Source of the DNA: Paramacrobiotus metropolitanus
Taxonomy: Eukaryota; Tardigrada; Eutardigrada; Parachela; Macrobiotidae
Assembly: GCF_019649055.1 (NCBI RefSeq)
Contig: NW_026570258.1
Location: 620,001-684,000, forward strand
DNA length: 64,000 bases
Reading direction: 5' to 3'
A program made the position numbers and the translations under genes. Under the pieces are notes generated by a model. It made no database searches. It saw nothing but the letters and a program-made list of their open reading frames with translations, and was not told where the DNA came from. Of this stretch, positions 1 through 11,947 are shown piece by piece; position 1 is the stretch's first letter; each line of letters begins with the position of its first letter.

Positions 1-611
1 TTATTAGTAACAGTAAACCTAAGGGAAATGTCCATAGAAGCAAATTGGTGTATACATAGCAGATTTCGCTTTTTCCGCTCACTCCTAAAAACGTTTGGTA
101 GCCAAATGATAAGTAATGACATTCCGCAGTTAGGTGATAGATATACATTACCGAGTCTACCGTGAAAAGCGCTTGTCTGCACAACATCTAGTTGAAAATT
201 TAAGTGTGAAGAAAAATTCAAAAAGATTTGAACGGAAAAAGGTTTATTAAACTCTTCGTTTTCGACTAGCCTTTTCGAATCGGCCCGTAAAGACACAGGA
301 ACAAAAAAGTGAGTCTGAGCCAAAAAAGAGCCATTATTTTTTAATTTAAAGTGAAGTTCGAAATACAGGGAAAACCGTTGCGGACAAAACTGCGCGTAAG
401 GTGCAGGTCCGTAAATGACCCTGTAGCGAAGTTCCGCAACACTAGGTTGTGTAACTTGTGTTACTTGTAGACAAAAACTTTGAATACGGAATGGCAGAGG
501 TACGGCCCATATGACCAATTGTAAAAGCAAAAGCGCGCAAAAAGCGAATGTTGGATGCAAGCGAAATTAAAACCACGTCCCTTGACTGTAAATAAAGTCC
601 CTTGTTTTCAG
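1..611. other. No gene seen at left edge
   Basis: I find no exon of the secreted modular family and no other coding signal here. The stretch ends at the splice acceptor of the first recognisable SMP1 exon (AG at 610-611). In the intact paralogues the matching intron is about 0.4 to 1.4 kb long, so the upstream half of SMP1 may lie left of the window. Confidence 0.5.
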
Positions 612-2801
612 CATGTTATTCCACCCCGATGCTTCGTACCGCCTGTTCACCAGTCCGCCAGTCAGCCTGCAGTCGCTACCGGCCATTAAGAGATAATCAG
701 TCAACATGCTGCAGGTGAGATTCGCAAGTCGTATCTGTAGTGCGGCTATGTACGATGATTGCTCTCAGCATTTACTGATGTGTGCCATTCGGCGAAGTGA
801 CCATTGAGTTTTCTAAATTTCTGTATAAGGGACTTCTTGATTACACCACGTTGCTTGCTGGTTACGTTCGGATAAACGCGCGGCCCGTAGTGCACCACGC
901 CCGGAAACCTCTTCTCAACATAAGCGTAATTTATCTGGTTGCGGATAACATCAGTTTTCTCACGAACATATTATCCGAAAGGTAAGGCTTTTGGTTACTG
1001 TGACGGCAAATTTTCTTGCGGTTTATACAGGAAAATAGATCAGACGCTGTGTACTCCGGGACGCGCAATACAAACGTACTTGTGTAACGTAATCAGTAAG
1101 TAGGTGAGAAAATTTACAGTTCTCTAAAATTGACCTACCGACAACGGTGTCGGAGTTAGCGCAAGGTAATCTAAACGGAAACATTGCCTCGGTTTGCTTG
1201 AAAGCGGAACACTCCAAAAAGAATCTCTACCATTTCTCACACGGGAACTGTTTCTAGTTGGACTATCCTTCCAAATTTTTTAAGCCAAGTGACTGTGAAA
1301 ACGGTGGTGACAGTACCGTCTACCAGAGATTGACTTGGAAATTAGCTTTCCCGTGTAAATCTCTGATGTCCCATTCTGGTCGAATGGTTACCACGATCAG
1401 CTTTTTGCCCCGTTTTCGTACCGTCAGTCCTTTCCAATTAAAGCGGCATACTCGTATAAAAAGTGAACTAAACCCACGCGCTGTGTTTTGTTGCAGTTTC
1501 TGATATCATCGTCTGGATTCCTGAGAACTAATATTTTACCGGAAAGACAGTGGATTTCTTTATTGTCAACCAAAGACTGATACCTTCACAGTCACCACGG
1601 GGTCAAATCATTTATGAGCAGATTTTTGATGGAATGATCCGAAATCATTTTGTATCGAGTACTCCGGACGATGGCGGTTTCCAGTACGGAGGCGTCCAGT
1701 TCAGCCGAGATGGGTATAATTCCACGGAAACTAGCCCGGTGGACTGCACCACTAATCCAACATATTATACTGAACGGTTGTACGCTTGTCCTCTGCCACG
1801 AACATTCATTCTACCAGTTATGCGCTCGTATATCGACAAGAGCGGACGTTTAAAACGGGGAAGAGGTTCGGTGAGTGTTAGACTAAGTACTCCGCACCAA
1901 TAGAATTCATCAGTCGGTGACATCTGCCCCATGGTACCTTTCTTTCACCTACACTTTTAGAAACTTCACTACACAGTACGGACTCACGGTATTTTTGCCA
2001 CTTTACACTATTAAATTTTGAAGTTGCTTGTTGGTAGTTCCGTAGTATTACTGTTCAGTCGGCAAGTATTTCTCAACGTTGCCTAGTTATGATTTTCTGA
2101 ACCTGCTCCGCGCAGAGTCCTGATGCAGTTCTTCGCGCGGTCGGGGATGCCTTCGCTGTATCCAACCCTCTGACACTCTCCGATGTCAATCTGATGGTGG
2201 CATTAACTAGCGGCTCTTTCCAACGGCAGACGCTCACTGGGTGAGAATGTGAAAGAATTTAAGCTTTTGAATATCCGGAAGGTACATTGTGCAACAAATG
2301 CTCGCGAATGTCGGACAGGTTGTACAGTATAGTTACCACTTACCCCTGATGTATGCACTGATGTTTTGAGAATAACAGCTTGAGTATAAATGGTCAGCGA
2401 CTCAGTACTATAGAAGTGCAGCCATAACCATTAAACGCAAATTGGAAGAAAGTGACTGAACGGCTGAAGGAACGTTCCAGCGAAAACCTGGGGGAGGTTT
2501 TGCGATGTTAGAGAAAATTTGTGCTCCGGGTTTTGACTCTTTGTTTTTAATCTTTAGGCACGTGGTCGCACAGCTGAAATTCACATTGTCCTACCCAGAA
2601 ATGGACACCGATAAATACAGATATCTGTGGCGTTACCCCAGCGTTGAGATAATGACACAGCATCTGCAGGACACCGCCTCGTCTGCTCTGGCCACGGATC
2701 CATTTTTTTTATGCTGTACGATTGTGCTGTGCTTTATGCCCACTTATCATCAGAGATCCCATACGGTAGGCACAGCAATCGCGTTTCAGGTGCCAAATTA
2801 A
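612..2801 (+). pseudogene. SMP1: decayed 3' half of secreted modular protein gene
   Basis: Four exons match exons 8 to 11 of the intact genes at 6612 and 32453: 612-714, 1497-1870, 2116-2240 and 2558 onward. All keep splice sites. The first exon is 103 bp against 104 in both paralogues, so one base is lost and an in-frame TAA appears. In the second, a TAA follows WIPEN where the paralogue continues with Glu-His-Phe. The last exon has lost the usual stop after DPFF and reads on to 2801. Three defects in four exons make this a pseudogene, at least for this half. The first half is not in the window and may lie upstream. The function of the family is unknown to me. Confidence 0.85.
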
Positions 2802-3477
2802 CGCAAATCTTAAGCTTCTTCTGCGTTTCCGATATATTTATTTTCGTTTACAGATAAGTGTCTAATAAAGTGTCGATACCTACATATCAGTATCTATTGA
2901 AATTTGAATCATCGAGTGAAAAGCGATGCGCCTGGTTGCTGAAAAAAAGCCCAAAGCCTCTACAGTACCGTAATATTTGCGATGCATTCCAGCTCCATAC
3001 ACGTTCGATTCTCGATATAATCAGTTCTTTTATGTTAACTTTGACAGTTTAAGTGTGTCATAATTCGACGAAGATACTCGTATATTCAGAAGTCTGAGGC
3101 GTGCTACCTCACTTTTGGGACGTTTATTTAGCAACACGCTTTCCTGCTACCGTACAATAATAGAAAGAGTTTCACACGGCAACTTCTTGCCATTACCTTT
3201 CGGGTTCGCAGAAAATCGATCCCATAAAGACTAAGCATTTCAGTACTGCTCATAATTCCACAGTATTCACTCTGTCTGTGTTTACATTCACTTTACCTTG
3301 TGCAAAGTTGTTATGTTGACTTACCGCCTTTAGAAATTTTTAGCGTGCATGCTCCTCGCAGTTCTCTGCCATTAGGACACCATGTTGCGAGCTCTTCCAA
3401 AAATTAAAACGATCAAAGAGTGAAAGACTTGACCTGGAGCTGTGGTGAACGAAGTCTTGTACGCGATCTTTGATAAG
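2802..3477. promoter_or_regulatory. Upstream region of first GR copy with conserved blocks
   Basis: No gene is seen. Two blocks recur upstream of the intact GR gene: GAAAATCGATCC at 3211-3222 (again at 14431-14442) and GTGTTTACATTCACTTTACC at about 3279-3298 (again at 14497-14516). The second block sits about 199 bp before the ATG here and about 198 bp before it in the other copy. Conservation at fixed spacing suggests a core promoter or 5' UTR element, though shared recent ancestry could also explain it. Confidence 0.5.
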
Positions 3478-4536
3478 ATGGCGACCGGAAACGTTTCTCT
3501 TTGTCGTTCCGTATCTTCACTCACTCGATATTCGTTTGCAGAAGACGAAGATCTCCACAAAAAGGGAATCACCCGATTCCTGGAAGCTGTTTTGGGTTTT
3601 TGGACGGTTCTGCTAAAAATTGCTGGAATTTGTCCGTTGTACGAATCGACCCAATCCAGAATACAGACGATGGTGTCGTATTCCTGGATTGTGATCTTCA
3701 CAGCGATTAAGACAGTTCATTTGGGCGCTGTCACCATTCCCCTGTTTAGGCAGCAATTAACAGGCTCACTCGACAATTTCATTCAGAATGTGTGTTTCAT
3801 GCAAGGCGACGTGGTGGCATTTTTGTCGGCCGTGTTAATCGCTAAAAATTGGAAACGGATCAAGGTCACCGTGGAGAAGATCCGCGTCTACGAACGATAG
3901 TATTTCACCCAATGGGAACCGGCACTTCTGGCGCAGTTAATTCTGGCTATATCGGCTTGGTTAGCCATGTGGTTGTATCAGTTTATCACATCGTCGAACG
4001 ACTTGATGGCAATGACGGCGGAAACGGAAGCCGGTTTGTGGTCCAGCGCCTACGGGATTACAATTTTTCAAACTTCCCTCACGGCTAAGTATCTCTATTT
4101 TATCCTGTACGCAAAACACATTGCATCGTCGTACTACATTATCATGTGGGGATTCGCGGTGTTCGCCATAATCGGGCGGATGCTTTTTCGCATTAAAAAC
4201 CGAATGGTTCTAAAGAAAGAGGAGGCCATTTCCAACGACGCCATGCAGGATCACTTGAACGTGTGTAATCTGATTAACAGCTTAGCTAAAGAGCTGGGAA
4301 TCTATATTCTGTTATTCTACTTTTAAATTGTTATGTGGATCTTGTGGGTGATCAATAATCTAACTGGTAAAGACAGCCACATTCTACAACTGGGAACACA
4401 AATTCAGAGCGCATGTTTTCTGTCGTCCGTTGTGGCTATTGCAACACTGGCTATGATTTATGTACACGAGCAGGTACGTTTATTTTCCTTAATTTCGACA
4501 GAAGTAAGGTTGCAGAACGTTTTTTCATTATCGGAG

Positions 4537-4808
4537 TACCGTATTTTTCGAATTGAACGCCTCCTCCAAAATTGAAACCTCCTCTATCGTAAAAGGCTCC
4601 CCCTACTTTAGCTCAAAAATTTAGTAGCCTTTTCCGCATTAGAGGCCTCCCCCATATACGGCGCATAGCAATAACGCTTGGTTTAAAGGCTTCAAAAATT
4701 TAGAAGGCTTCCCCACAATATAAGCCTGCTTTGCGGTATTAGCCTCATCCCGGGCACCTTCGAAAATTAGAAGCATAGGGCTTACAGATATAATTCAAAA
4801 CTACGGTA
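4537..4808. mobile_element. MITE with TA target duplication (copy 1 of CCTCC-rich family)
   Basis: About 270 bp. It starts TA-CCGTATTTTTCGAATT and ends AATTCAAAACTACGG-TA, an imperfect inverted repeat flanked by TA. The interior is full of GCCTCC/AAGCC motifs. A relative with the same ends and interior lies at 36040-36286. The TA duplication points to Tc1/mariner-type mobilisation. It sits in intron 1 of the GR pseudogene. No coding capacity. Confidence 0.7.
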
Positions 4809-4826
4809 TATAATCAACTCCCTAAA

Positions 4827-5250
4827 TACCGCAATTATCGAATTTGTGGCTCCCCCCGCAAGCCCCAGGGGGCCGTTATTAAATGTCAAGCTCTGCAAAA
4901 TGATAAGTACACCGCAAATTTCTTCCTAACAATTATTGTAATTTGATGGGTAAACAGTAAGCGGACATCAGCATAATGTGGTGTTTGTTGAGAAACAGTT
5001 GCTTAGGTAAGAATAAGCTCCAAAATGTGTGTTCGTAACGTCGTGTAGTTGGATAAACCGGTAACTATTGCGTTCAGTTTCACTAGAACAGAATGCACAG
5101 TTGTTTGAAATATAATGCCCCCTTCCAAAATATGCCGTTTGAAAAATAATGCCACCCCGCTGAAATTACGCCCCCTCCCCGAAATAAGCCCTCTTCGCCA
5201 TAACTTCGAACTATTTGCACCCCAGGGCCACAAATTCGATAATTACGGTA
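4827..5250. mobile_element. Second MITE with TA target duplication
   Basis: About 424 bp. Left end TA-CCGCAATTATCGAATTTG and right end CAAATTCGATAATTACGG-TA are inverted repeats over about 22 bp with one mismatch. The subterminal sequence runs on as GTGGC/GCCAC. It lies only 18 bp after the previous MITE. Its termini resemble that element (CCGTA...TCGAATT), so the two probably share a transposase source. Confidence 0.7.
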
Positions 5251-5779
5251 TGCTACCTGTATAGATAGCCGAATGTAACTGATTAGTCATCCCGTTGTAC
5301 ACTCACGTTGGCGTTTTGAATTTTGCCCCGAATAGTTAAGTTTGGGAATTATTGCAGCCAGTCTAAATTTACAAAAGTCAGCTGTGTGGTACTAGCCGAA
5401 AAGGTTTGATCTTCCACACTTAGGCGGATATTTCGTACGAGATGCACCGGTTGATCGATAAGGAAACCGATCAAGAAAGACGTGCGCAACTGCTCGGCCA
5501 TCTCTACCGTGCGACCCATAAACCCATCGGGTTTTCGCTGGCCGGTATCGTCGTAGTAAATCGAACCTTCATCGGCACGGTAAATCACGTCATAGCACCG
5601 CTATCATCACAATCCTGATCGTTATACATGAAGACTATGTAATTCCAGATGGTGGGGATACTGTTTTCCTATGGTACCTTCATCTTGCAGCTAAAAGAAA
5701 CCCGGGAGAAAACGAGCTGACTTCGTCCAGGGCGACGAATCACGGAGTCAACATTTCGGGATGCAATATTAGCGGATGA

Positions 5780-6611
5780 TTTTCGATTTCACATGCTTTT
5801 GCTTTTGCTTATGGATGTGAAATACCGTTAAGTAACGGCATTGCTTAGTCTCAAAGGGTAGTAAAGCACTCGTATTTAGGGCTGCGAGCATAGAAAAAGC
5901 ATAAATGACGACAATCTTCATCCATAAAGCTGCTGTATTAATAAAAAAATTATATTATTTATTTTTGAGCTGAGCCGGTGTTCATACGGTTCTGCATTCC
6001 GCTGACACGAATCCCATCGTAATTCCAAGAGTGACTAAAATTTCTTCCGCGTAATACTTTCGCGGATATTCTGTATATCTGTACTGGAATTTTTCCGTAT
6101 TGCTGCCAGCTGAAACCCGGTTCAAGTTCTTAACATTGTCATCTTGCTTACGGTGATAGCATGATTTACATCTTATACTTTTCTACTATTTTTGCTTGGT
6201 CACGGTGTCTGGAGGATGAAAATGTCGAGAATGATTTGTAGTTGTAGACTTATAGGTAATATTACGTGTTCGAATATACCTACAGCAACACCGTCTCAAA
6301 GGTCAATAATTTGAAGGCGTATCACAAAGAGCAAACTTTGTACACTTTTTCCTTCTTACTCGCCGGTTTTGCTAGTTTCGCATGGTTAAGTAAGCCGTGG
6401 ACTGGACACAAGATTGTTAAGTTGATAACCGTACACTGATGAAATTGTCAACCGAGATTATTATGATTGCAAAATTGTCGGGCGGCGCATAAGCAGCTGT
6501 ACACAGCACTACACATACAAACTAAAACGTTTCAGAGCTAAAGTATTTTCCACGCTCTTCTCTTTGGATACGTGAAGTCACCTATTTGTTTCGGAAGTAG
6601 CTGGGAAAACA
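5780..6611. other. Intergenic, GR copy 1 to SMP2
   Basis: AT-rich sequence with no coding signal that I can support. It presumably holds the SMP2 promoter. I see no block clearly shared with the region upstream of SMP3. Confidence 0.4.
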
Positions 6612-9600
6612 ATGGAAAACATATTAGCATTATCGTTGGCATTATTGTTCTGCGGCTGGATAGCTGCACCGGCAGAGTGTTATGTGCAAACACTTTATCA
6701 ACTTCCGAATTCTACTGAAAATCATTCCACTTTTAAGACTACCGGTAACCTGAACTGCGGGTTTTTGCCGTCTGTTATATTTTAACTGTTCCTGTTCTGT
6801 GTTTGTAGAATTTAACGAATCCGTAATAACGGCCAGCCTGTGTACGGAAGGAAGTTCAACCAGTGAACAGCAAAAGCTCTTTTCCGAACATGGGAAATTA
6901 ATGGGCTATGTCCGATTTTACTTGCTGGCCCAGGATATCGCCCCGCTTGAGGAACCGCAAATGGGAAAGCTTGCGGAGTTTGAGGGCCTTTTAAAATTGA
7001 CAGGAAGCATCGGCTGGCACGATGTAACGATTTTATCTAGTAATCATTCGGTCGGCGAACTGGAATCGGCGCTTGAGCATGCCTGGAAAATCGAATTCGG
7101 TACGAAACCTCAAATTCATGGAATTCGGCCAATTTTCGCCAGTCCAGTAAAAGCTGCCTGCAGAATTTCGCGGAGTATGAGCTCAACCAGCGTGACCTTT
7201 TTTATTGGCAGATGCTTATGCGACGGCGCGCAATATAAGCCGCAGTGCCATGGCTATCCGGATATTCTGGAATTTAAACGAAGGCGACACGTTAACTACT
7301 TCTGGGTAGCTTTTATCATAAATCTGCACATCTTTGCTTAATACGCTCAGCGTGTTACGCTGCGCTTTAAGGAGGTATGAAGGTATAATAAAAATATTAT
7401 GATTAATTACAGATTTCCTATTTCACGCATCGTCTATATGGTAGCAATTTCGGATCCGGGTGAGATTGAAAAGCTACACCAAACCGCGCCCACCAACGAG
7501 GATTTTCGTCTGATACAGCGTATTCCGCATCCATCTAAAGCCGACTTCTCGTTACGAATGAAGGAGAAAGGCATACAAATCTACGATAAAGAGCTCTTTT
7601 ATGCCAGCTACTTGATCGTTAAAGGTCACCCTCAAAGCTTGAATGTGTCTCAGTTACGAAATGAATTGGTAACAGAGTTAAAGAGCTCTCAAGACGCCGT
7701 GCAGCCACCCTGTGTGGCTGCTGGGACACTGGATGTGCTGATCCGAACTCCGATTCATCACGTTCTCATTTCCAACAGTACAAACGGGTCTTATTCTCAG
7801 TAAGCGGGGGAAAATGCGTAGCGCCAGTTATTTCGTAGATTTAATTTTCTCTGATTGATTTGCAGGTGGGATGTTAGCCTCGTTTACTACCATGCCACAA
7901 CTAATGATAAAGTGAACATTTACTGGCAATCGGAACTGGAGCCAGAAGATAGCCCAATTAAGCGTGTGTCAAAACAGGAGATACATCAACGTGAGAGCCG
8001 GAACTTTTCCTTCAATTATTACATCCAGCCGGGAATGTCGTTTCGCATGTACACCTCGGGACCGGTTAATTTCCAATCCTTCGCGCAGATCGAGGCCGTC
8101 ATATCAAAGCGACTGAACCAAAAACTAGGTAAAACAGTTTCTTGACATACATAAATCTACAAAACGCATACCAGAACGAGCATCCCGTGTAACAATCCAT
8201 GCACAAGACATGCACCGGAAACCGAATACAAATATCATAGCAGACAACACTACTCGCGCTTTTCTCGTTGCATTCAAATGACAATGTGATTATCCTTCAA
8301 ACACCAAATGAAACGACTAGCAGAAAACTCGTTCTACAACTACAACTACCACCAAGAAACCTAAGATTAAAAATCAAATTCAAGGAACCGAGAACGTCCG
8401 TAGGGGCCCCGGTTCGGTAGAGTTTCGGCAGATAATGTGTCCCGCAGAATGTCCAAAGCCGCTGTCGCACTGTTGCAGACAATCTCAACACTAAAACGCA
8501 TTTCTAAGACGCACTGCATATTTTCCTTTAAACACTTCTTACAATACTGTAAACGTGAACCAATATCCTAAAAAAACCAAAAACGATTAAGTGCAACCGT
8601 CCGAGTTGCAACATGTTGCCCGTTGCGCCTTGGACAAGGCCTGCGTTTCTTGGGTGATGGTTTCAACTTTCATTGACAGCGTACGTATTTTAAGCTGTGG
8701 TGTTTTCTACAGTATGAATAAATAAAGCCAAAACCATAATGCAATAAATAAAATTTTTAGTCCGAGAGGGTCAGTCGGTCAAGGTCGTCATCTGGAATCC
8801 GGACATGAACAACACGGGTGTCGTTGATTTTTTCGTCGTGCTGGAAACCGACGATGACACATCTTTCCCGCTGAATCCCACTCTATTCTACGCTCAGCAG
8901 ATTTATGCACATCTCGAAGGACTGAAAACTGGCGTGGGATGCTATCCAGGCGCTGTTGAACATGTGCGGGAAGACGTTGTTTTGAGCAGCCACCCAGTCC
9001 CACAAACGGAGCGCTGTCAAACACGGAATTTCTGGAAAGATTGTCAGGAAGGCCGGATAACCTATGGTCGGGCCGAAGAAATTTACGAGTGCCCGTTACA
9101 AGAAAATTTCGCTATCTACCTCTTAGCTCGCCATACTGAACTGCCGGCAAGATTGGTTTTCCAAAGAAACGTACGGTTAATTTTTTGATTTTATGTGGTT
9201 TATCAATGTTTATAGTCGGATACGGTGATCGAGGGATTCGTAAAAGCCGCCATTGCCGAAACCAATCCATTGACAATCGATAACGCCCGCTTCACTGTTG
9301 CCCTTACAAAACAGCAGCCAATTTTTCGAACCATATTAGGGTCCAGTTTCAACGCTCCAATAACACTGAGCATGCTTGCCGACGAAGACGCTCCTCAGCA
9401 ACGAGAGCCACATATGTAAGCGGGATGAATCAAAAGCATGAATCTTTTTTCAGAGTACGGCACGGCACAATCGGCAGCACTAGTTCCATACTCGTACATG
9501 TGGTCGTTGAATCGTAATATTGCGATAATAATTACCATGCATTTACAAGACCCAACTTGCGCATTTCCGCCATTTCGCCGGTAATACTGGCTTCTGATCC

Positions 9601-11947
9601 TTTTAGACAGGCTTGTATTTCTCTTATAGTGGCCAGGCCGTCCGCTTTGATTTCTCCCTATCTTTGACTAATGCGCCAGTCAACGGAATTCAGAATTTAT
9701 GGAAATTTCCCCTTCAGCGGATTGCTCAAGAACTCGCGACATATAACCATGACATGTAAGAGCAGTACAACCCGAACTCGCCAACCGAGAATCGCGCCAT
9801 GAAAATAAGAGGGCGTAAATGAAATGGGTAACTGTCCGTTTTTTTCAGTATTATATTCCATCCGGATGCCTCTTTCCGCCTGTACACAAATCCGCCAATC
9901 AGCATGCAGTCGCTCCTGGCCTTTGGAGATCAGATTAGCCAGCATACTCGCGGTGAGATTCTGTCGTCGTTTTGTATTGATGTTTTCTTAGGGTCACAGC
10001 ACCGTCATGCGTCAGCGTGCAACCGATACGTTTAACCTACGATTTGTCGGGTTGAAATCAAATTTTCAAGCTTTCAAAATTAAATCTGGAATTAAATTCA
10101 TCTCAAAATCAAGAGGGCCTGCAAACGTGTTGATATGAAATGAAAAATAATTTTGTACTATATATTACAATAATACAATGTACATAATGAAATAATTTTA
10201 AGCGTAGAAAACCACAAAAATGAATGGAAATTTGACATATGGCAGCTGCCGATATGCTGAACATAAGCGAAAAGACTATTTATTTTAATCATGCTAGCGT
10301 CTTAAAAATCATCAGAGCGTTTTGCAAATAATAAAATTAATATTTCGTTTCAAACTATACTGTAAGGACAGCAAGACCAACAAGTAATCTGCACGAAATT
10401 GGCGATAATTAGAGAATCCCCCCTGCACGGCAAAAATGTCGTGTACAAAAACGTCCGAACGAACGAAGCATTCGGTGGACGTTTTGGTCGGTTACAGTCG
10501 TGTGCCTAGGTTCTCGCCGGTCTCAATCATTTCCCGGCAAACCGGCGAACTTGATACAATCAACAATGTCCAGTAGTGCGTCACTGTGCAATACTTGGGG
10601 CGCTGTGTTTATAGTTTCAGTCTCTGATATCGTCGTCTGGATCCCGGAAAATGAGCATTTCAACGGCAAGACGTTGGATTTCTTTATTATCATCCCAAGA
10701 GGTTGGGTCTCGAATATCTTACCTTCCAAGTCACAGCGGGGTGAGACTGTATATCGGGCGATTTTGGATGGAATGTCCCGCGATTATTATCTGTCGGGTG
10801 CCGAGAGCATAATGCGTTTCAAACACGGAGGCGTTGAACTCAACTTCCTGGAGACTAATTCCTCCGAATCAGGCCAGGCGAACTGCGCACAAAATCCAAC
10901 ATATGCGGAGCGATTGTACGCTTGTCCTCTTCCCAGAACATTCGATCTGCATCTTGTGTATTATTATCAGCGAGGGCGTTCAAATCAGCGAGCAGATCTG
11001 GTGAGTGTTCAGCTATCTCACAGGAATAAATTCTGACAAAAAATCTGAGAAGGGCAAAAATATGAGCTTCATTGATTGCCCCTCACAACGTGTGCGACCT
11101 CCGATCAGCAGTGAGAAAAACAAGGTTTTCTTTGATTAGCGAGCATGTAATATAGGATGATGCATCGGCCCATCACTAATTTTTATTGTGCTCACTTTTA
11201 CACAGTCTTTTTGCTCCCGGGTAATTTGGTTAGCAGTCTAGTTATGTACGTGTACTAAATGTACATAATTCCATTACTGCATAGTATCACTGTACGTACT
11301 ATTTACTCGTGTAAACATTTGTGAGCAAGGAGAACGCTGTACGTTATTTTGTGATCAACAGAATTCGGAGGCGGTTCTTCACGCGGTCGGTGATGCATTT
11401 AACGAAGCCAATCCTCTGTCACTCCCCGGTGTCAATCTGACGGTGGGATTGACGGGCCGCTCTGATAACCAGCAGACAATAACTGGGTAAGAAAATTGCT
11501 GATTCCAGTCCTTGACGGAATGTCTGTACACCACAAAGCTGCCCGCTTCTTTTGCGCGGGTTTTAATTTTTCCGGATTCCGGCTGCGTTGTTTTGTTGAC
11601 ATATATGACTGCTTACTACCCTGATGCAAATGAATTCGATTTATAGGAGCATCAATAAGTTCTGCTTAAACCACCGAGCACAGTAAAACAAAAGTTCACT
11701 AAAAGCAAGCTTTACTAGGCAAACAACTGCGGCGCTCCGAAAATTCCCAATTCAGATGCTGATTTTATTTTTTGACTTATCTAGGCAAACAGTTACCCAG
11801 TTCGTTTTTACGCTATCCTACCCGGAAATGGATGCCGATAAGTGCCGCTACGTGTGGCGCTACCCTAGCGATGACATTATGACGAAGCACCTGCAAAATA
11901 CCGCCTCGGCCGCTAAGGTCACGGATTCGTTCTTTAATACTAAGTGA
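6612..11947 (+). CDS. SMP2: secreted modular protein of unknown function, 841 aa
   Basis: Eleven exons in frame throughout: 6612-6744, 6809-7099, 7212-7305, 7413-7799, 7866-8128, 8761-9146, 9216-9415, 9849-9952, 10621-11000, 11362-11486, 11785-11947. They total 2526 bp. The ATG at 6612 opens a signal peptide (hydrophobic ALSLALLFCGW, then AAPAEC); I see no later membrane segment. Internal repeats are clear. The FRMYT exon, the WNPD...YLLA exon and the NPLT exon (exons 5-7) recur as FRLYT, WIPE...ACPLPRTF and NPLS (exons 8-10) with the same intron phases 1, 0, 2. Exon 11 resembles the start of exon 5 (both contain a Y...YxW stretch). Exon 6 ends at a GC donor (GCAAGA) where SMP3 has GTAAGA. 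Likely secreted or extracellular. I do not recognise the family. Confidence 0.85.

Larger units (their letters stand above)
3478..5779 (+). pseudogene. Gustatory-receptor-like pseudogene (GR copy 1)
   Basis: This is the same three-exon gene as the intact GR at 14695: exon 1 3478-4473, exon 2 5424-5579 (156 bp, same as paralogue), exon 3 5649-5779, all phase 0 with GT-AG borders. Exon 1 carries two in-frame stops, TAG at 3898-3900 and TAA at 4324-4326. Both replace glutamine codons (CAG and CAA) of the paralogue, so each is a single C to T change. Exon 3 lacks one base after the ETRE stretch, which shifts frame before the shared final stop. Start is placed at the ATG at 3478 because its spacing to the upstream conserved block matches the intact copy. 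Intron 1 is enlarged to 950 bp by two MITEs. Confidence 0.88.

Noticed and set aside
3442-3900. 152-codon ORF as a separate short gene
   Set aside because: It is the first part of the GR pseudogene cut by a nonsense change; the frame continues with homology to the intact receptor after the stop.
3898-4326. Glutamine reassignment of TAG and TAA
   Set aside because: All intact genes in the window use TAA, TAG or TGA as ordinary stops, and the same gene has a frame-shifting deletion in exon 3.
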